A stretch of DNA of 64,000 nt. Source: Streptomyces sp. NWU339 (GTDB lineage: Bacteria; Actinomycetota; Actinomycetes; Streptomycetales; Streptomycetaceae). Below are positions 61,547 through 64,000 of the stretch, in pieces. The notes under the pieces were generated by a model, which was given only the letters and a program-made list of their open reading frames with translations, had not been told where the DNA came from and did no database searches. Location: the NCBI RefSeq assembly GCF_003143855.1, contig NZ_QFRK01000006.1, positions 1 through 64,000 on the forward strand, read 5' to 3'. The position numbers and the translations under genes are program-made. The first letter of the stretch is position 1. Every line of letters starts with the position of its first letter.

Positions 61547-62806
61547 TCAGGCCGGCTGCGGGCGCAGGCGCGCCTTCTCCTCCGGGGCGGGACCCCCCGC
61601 GCCGCCGCCCGTCAGGGCGCTGCCCGCGCGCCAGTCGGTCCAGCTGAGGTTCCAGTCGCCGAAGCCGTTGCCGAACGGATCCATGTCGGCGCCGCCCGAG
61701 TTCACGACCGTGACCAGGTCACCCCTGCGAACGGTGTTGTAGAACCACTCGGCCTCGCCGGTGCTCATGCCGACGCAGCCGTGGCTGACGTTGGCGTAGC
61801 CCTGGGAGCCGACGGACCAGGGGGCGGCATGCACGTACTCGCCGCTCCAGGTCACCCGGGTGGCGAAGTGGACGGGCATGTCGTACGACTCGGCGGAGCC
61901 CTCGGCTATGCCGATGGTGCTGCTGCGCATCTGCACGGTGCGCTCCTTGCCGAGGACCACCTTGATGCCGTTGCGCGTCTCGAACCCGGGTTTGCCGGCG
62001 GTGACGGGGATCGTCCTGATCTGCTTGTCGCCCTTGTAGACCGTCAGCCGGTGCGCCGCGACGTCGGTGACGGCTACGACGCGGTCGCCGGTCCTGATCG
62101 TCAGCGGTTCGGTCCTGCCGCCCCGGAGACGGTCGTTGATCCTGACGCCCTCCAGGGTGCTGCGCACCCGGACGGTGGCGTTCTCGGGCCAGTAGTCCTT
62201 CGGGCGGAAGTGGAGCTTCTTGTCGTCCACCCAGTGCCAGGAGCCCTCCACCGAGGGCGTGGAGGACACCTTCAGGCCGCGCTCCACGACGGCGCGCTGC
62301 GCGGGGTCCTCGACCGGCTCGGTCAGCTCGGCGGTGAGCGGCTGGCCGACGCCGTAGGTGCCCGCCTCGGGGCCGAAGACGACGCCCAGGCTCTTGGTGG
62401 CGGGCTTGCCGGTGGTGAGGGCGAGGACCTTGCGGCCGGGAGCCCCGTCCACGCCCTCGGTGCTCACCCGGATCGTGTAGCTCGCGTCGGCGACGAGCGG
62501 GGAGGTGCTGTGCCAGCGGCTGCCGTCGGCGGCGAGTTCACCCGCCACGTGGCGGCCCTTGGTGTCCACGGCCGTGACGTCGGTGATGCGCCCGTCGGAG
62601 TCCTCGGCGACGACCTCCAGGGGCGTGTCCGGATCGACCGTCGCGCCCTCGGTGGTGGGACCGTTGAAGGAGATCTGGTCCGCCGCGTCGTAGGGCTCGG
62701 CGGACAGCGGGTCACCGGCGGCGGAGCAACCGGCGACGCCCGCACCAAGGGCGATCACCAGCAGCGTGCAGCCGACGACGGTGCGGTTGCGCGGATCACG
62801 TCTCAT
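61547..62806 (-). CDS. L,D-transpeptidase lipoprotein (YkuD, LdtMt2-like)
   Basis: Makes 3-3 cross-links in peptidoglycan. 419 residues: lipoprotein signal with LGAGVAGCSA (Cys about 27), two Ig-like domains (about 40-250), then the YkuD domain with the catalytic motif VSHGCVGMS (His342, Cys344) and a C-terminal subdomain ending NLSWTDWRAGSAL. ATG 62806 has TAGCGT six bases upstream; GAGGTC just before the ATG could also act as a weak ribosome-binding site. Confidence 0.94.
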   Translation of the reverse strand: MRRDPRNRTVVGCTLLVIALGAGVAGCSAAGDPLSAEPYDAADQISFNGPTTEGATVDPDTPLEVVAEDSDGRITDVTAVDTKGRHVAGELAADGSRWHSTSPLVADASYTIRVSTEGVDGAPGRKVLALTTGKPATKSLGVVFGPEAGTYGVGQPLTAELTEPVEDPAQRAVVERGLKVSSTPSVEGSWHWVDDKKLHFRPKDYWPENATVRVRSTLEGVRINDRLRGGRTEPLTIRTGDRVVAVTDVAAHRLTVYKGDKQIRTIPVTAGKPGFETRNGIKVVLGKERTVQMRSSTIGIAEGSAESYDMPVHFATRVTWSGEYVHAAPWSVGSQGYANVSHGCVGMSTGEAEWFYNTVRRGDLVTVVNSGGADMDPFGNGFGDWNLSWTDWRAGSALTGGGAGGPAPEEKARLRPQPA

Positions 62807-62877
62807 GACCTCACGCTAGGGAGCCTCGTCAACTCCGGCGCGCCGGGCGACTCGAACGAGTGATGTTCGGTGTGGCA

Positions 62878-62923
62878 GACGCAGGGCCCGGACACTCCTG
62901 ACGGAGTGTCCGGGCCCTGCGTC
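62878..62923. terminator. 21-bp perfect stem-loop, terminator of the cta operon
   Basis: Arms 62878-62898 and 62903-62923 are perfectly complementary around a 4-base loop (TGAC). It is 12 bases after the ctaF stop on the minus strand. Confidence 0.88.
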
Positions 62924-62935
62924 GCGCGACATGTG

Positions 62936-63334
62936 CTACTGGGTGCGGTTCTCACCGTGGTAGTACTCGAAGGTCCAGCCCCAGATGCTGGCCAGGATCA
63001 CCGGCATCGCGAAGAACATCAGCCACCAGCCGATGGCGATGGACAGGAAGGCGAGGGCACCGCCGATGCCCAGGAAGAGCGGCTGCCAGCTGTGCGGGCT
63101 GAAGAACCCGACCTCGCCGGCGTCGTCGGCGACGTCCGCCTCCTTGTTGTCCTGCGCGCCCACGTCGACCCGCCGGGCGGTGAAGCCCAGGTAGAAGCCG
63201 ACCATGATGCTCAGGCCGAAGGCCAGGAAGAGGGCCGTGGTGCCGGCCGGCTCCTTCGACCACACGCCGTAGACAACCGCCACGACGAGCAGGAAGAGGC
63301 TCAGCCACATGAACATCTTGCCCTGGATCTTCAC
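62936..63334 (-). CDS. ctaF: cytochrome c oxidase subunit IV (CtaF)
   Basis: 132 residues, four membrane helices in two pairs, with the actinobacterial signature [12 protein letters not shown] near the C-terminus and [32 protein letters not shown]. The start GTG 63334 overlaps the ctaD stop (GTGA). Small supernumerary subunit found only in actinobacterial aa3 oxidases. Confidence 0.95.
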   Translation of the reverse strand: MKIQGKMFMWLSLFLLVVAVVYGVWSKEPAGTTALFLAFGLSIMVGFYLGFTARRVDVGAQDNKEADVADDAGEVGFFSPHSWQPLFLGIGGALAFLSIAIGWWLMFFAMPVILASIWGWTFEYYHGENRTQ

Positions 63335-64000
63335 TTGCCGGCCTCCTTGCCGCCGGAGAGGACCTTCTCACCGTGACCGGCGTTCTCGAGCTGGTCGAGG
63401 GCGGCGATCTCCGGGTGATGCAGGTCGAAGGCCGGGGATTCGGAGCGGATCCGCGGCAGGGTGAGGAAGTTGTGCCGCGGCGGCGGGCACGAGGTGGCCC
63501 ACTCCAGGGAACGGCCGTAGCCCCACGGGTCGTCGACCTCGATCTTCTCGCCGTACTTGGCCGTCTTCCAGATGTTGTAGAAGAACGGCAGCAGCGACAT
63601 GCCGAGCAGGAACGAGGCGATGGTGGAGACCGTGTTCAGCGCGGTGAAGCCGTCGGCCGCCAGGTAGTCCGAGTAGCGGCGGGGCATGCCCTCGGCGCCC
63701 AGCCAGTGCTGGATCAGGAAGGTGCCGTGGAAGCCGATGAACAGCGTCCAGAAGGTGACCTTGCCGAGCCGCTCGTCGAGCATCTTGCCGGTGAACTTCG
63801 GCCACCAGAAGTGGAAGCCGGCGAACATCGCGAAGACGACGGTGCCGAACACCACGTAGTGGAAGTGCGCCACGACGAAGTACGAGTCGGTGACGTGGAA
63901 GTCCAGCGGCGGCGAGGCCAGGATGACGCCGGTCAGACCGCCGAACAGGAAGGTCACCAGGAAGCCGATGGACCAGAGCATCGGCGTCTCGAACGAGAGA
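63331..64000 (-). CDS. ctaD: cytochrome c oxidase subunit I, C-terminal part
   Basis: The last 223 codons of the catalytic subunit; the 5' part lies beyond 64000 and no start is inside. Visible: [29 protein letters not shown], then [15 protein letters not shown] with the two His that ligate heme a3 and heme a, helices XI and XII, and the soluble tail ending [10 protein letters not shown]. It is the first visible gene of the ctaD-ctaF pair. Confidence 0.97.
   Translation of the reverse strand, partial: LSFETPMLWSIGFLVTFLFGGLTGVILASPPLDFHVTDSYFVVAHFHYVVFGTVVFAMFAGFHFWWPKFTGKMLDERLGKVTFWTLFIGFHGTFLIQHWLGAEGMPRRYSDYLAADGFTALNTVSTIASFLLGMSLLPFFYNIWKTAKYGEKIEVDDPWGYGRSLEWATSCPPPRHNFLTLPRIRSESPAFDLHHPEIAALDQLENAGHGEKVLSGGKEAGK

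Overview
The window is high-GC chromosomal DNA from a Streptomyces (or very close actinomycete). The gene order is the conserved core arm that in Streptomyces coelicolor runs from the end of the division/cell-wall (dcw) cluster, through the thiamine genes and glucokinase glkA, to the cytochrome bcc-aa3 genes. Coding sequence is dense, GTG and TTG starts are common, and operons are joined by 4-base ATGA/GTGA overlaps. I see no tRNA, rRNA, CRISPR array, prophage or complete transposon.

Layout. 1-1736 (minus): ftsI start, ftsL, rsmH. 2151-7803 (plus): beta-carbonic anhydrase, then a MoxR ATPase / DUF58 / transglutaminase operon ending in two strong terminators. 8000-15879: DUF3040 protein, methyltransferase, HEPN protein, TetR regulator, phytoene-desaturase-like oxidoreductase, a membrane protein with a Tyr/Gly/Gln tail, metF, thiE. 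16096-20588: Rv2175c-like DNA-binding protein, FAD reductase, small unknown protein, then a TPP riboswitch driving thiO-thiS-thiG. 20822-25332: PASTA Ser/Thr kinase, endonuclease IV, sulfite-oxidase-like enzyme, bacterioferritin and its ferredoxin (Bfd) with an iron box. 25494-29081: class II DAHP synthase diverging from a Trp-attenuated fused anthranilate synthase. 29033-34526: 2-hydroxyacid dehydrogenase, MacS-type two-component system, PlsC, a frameshifted hydrolase, membrane protein. 34551-37906: EEP-family phosphatase, VOC remnants, FadD. 38206-42759: phosphoesterase, SRPBCC, ArsA-like protein, a homologue of the protein encoded before glkA, then glkA. 42932-49310: two glycosyltransferases, a lipoprotein metallopeptidase, two NlpC/P60 hydrolases. 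49662-55028: NYN RNase, zinc ribbon, rhomboid, stand-alone Lrp domain, a deletion scar that fuses a histidine kinase to a glycerate kinase, and a cysteine-desulfurase-like aminotransferase behind a SAM-IV riboswitch. 55484-64000: trpD, qcrCAB, ctaE, a pseudo-receiver, an L,D-transpeptidase, ctaF and the 3' part of ctaD.

How the genes work together. Aromatic amino-acid supply (DAHP synthase, fused TrpEG, TrpD), thiamine (ThiE, ThiO, ThiS, ThiG), one-carbon metabolism (MetF), iron storage (Bfr/Bfd), envelope growth (FtsI, FtsL, PASTA kinase, NlpC/P60, L,D-transpeptidase, PlsC, glycosyltransferases) and the respiratory supercomplex (QcrCAB, CtaCDEF) lie side by side. Control by RNA leaders is prominent: TPP, SAM-IV and a Trp-codon attenuator. 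About a dozen genes have a TANNNT-like -10 only 6-8 bases before the start codon, which predicts leaderless mRNAs.

The least expected items are the kinase/glycerate-kinase chimera (52807-53598), a 164-bp nested inverted repeat before glkA (41548-41711), a 39-bp dispersed repeat present three times and twice inside genes, an IS200/IS605-like relic abutting a glycosyltransferase (about 44225-44480), and an AT-rich operator before bfr (24479-24503).
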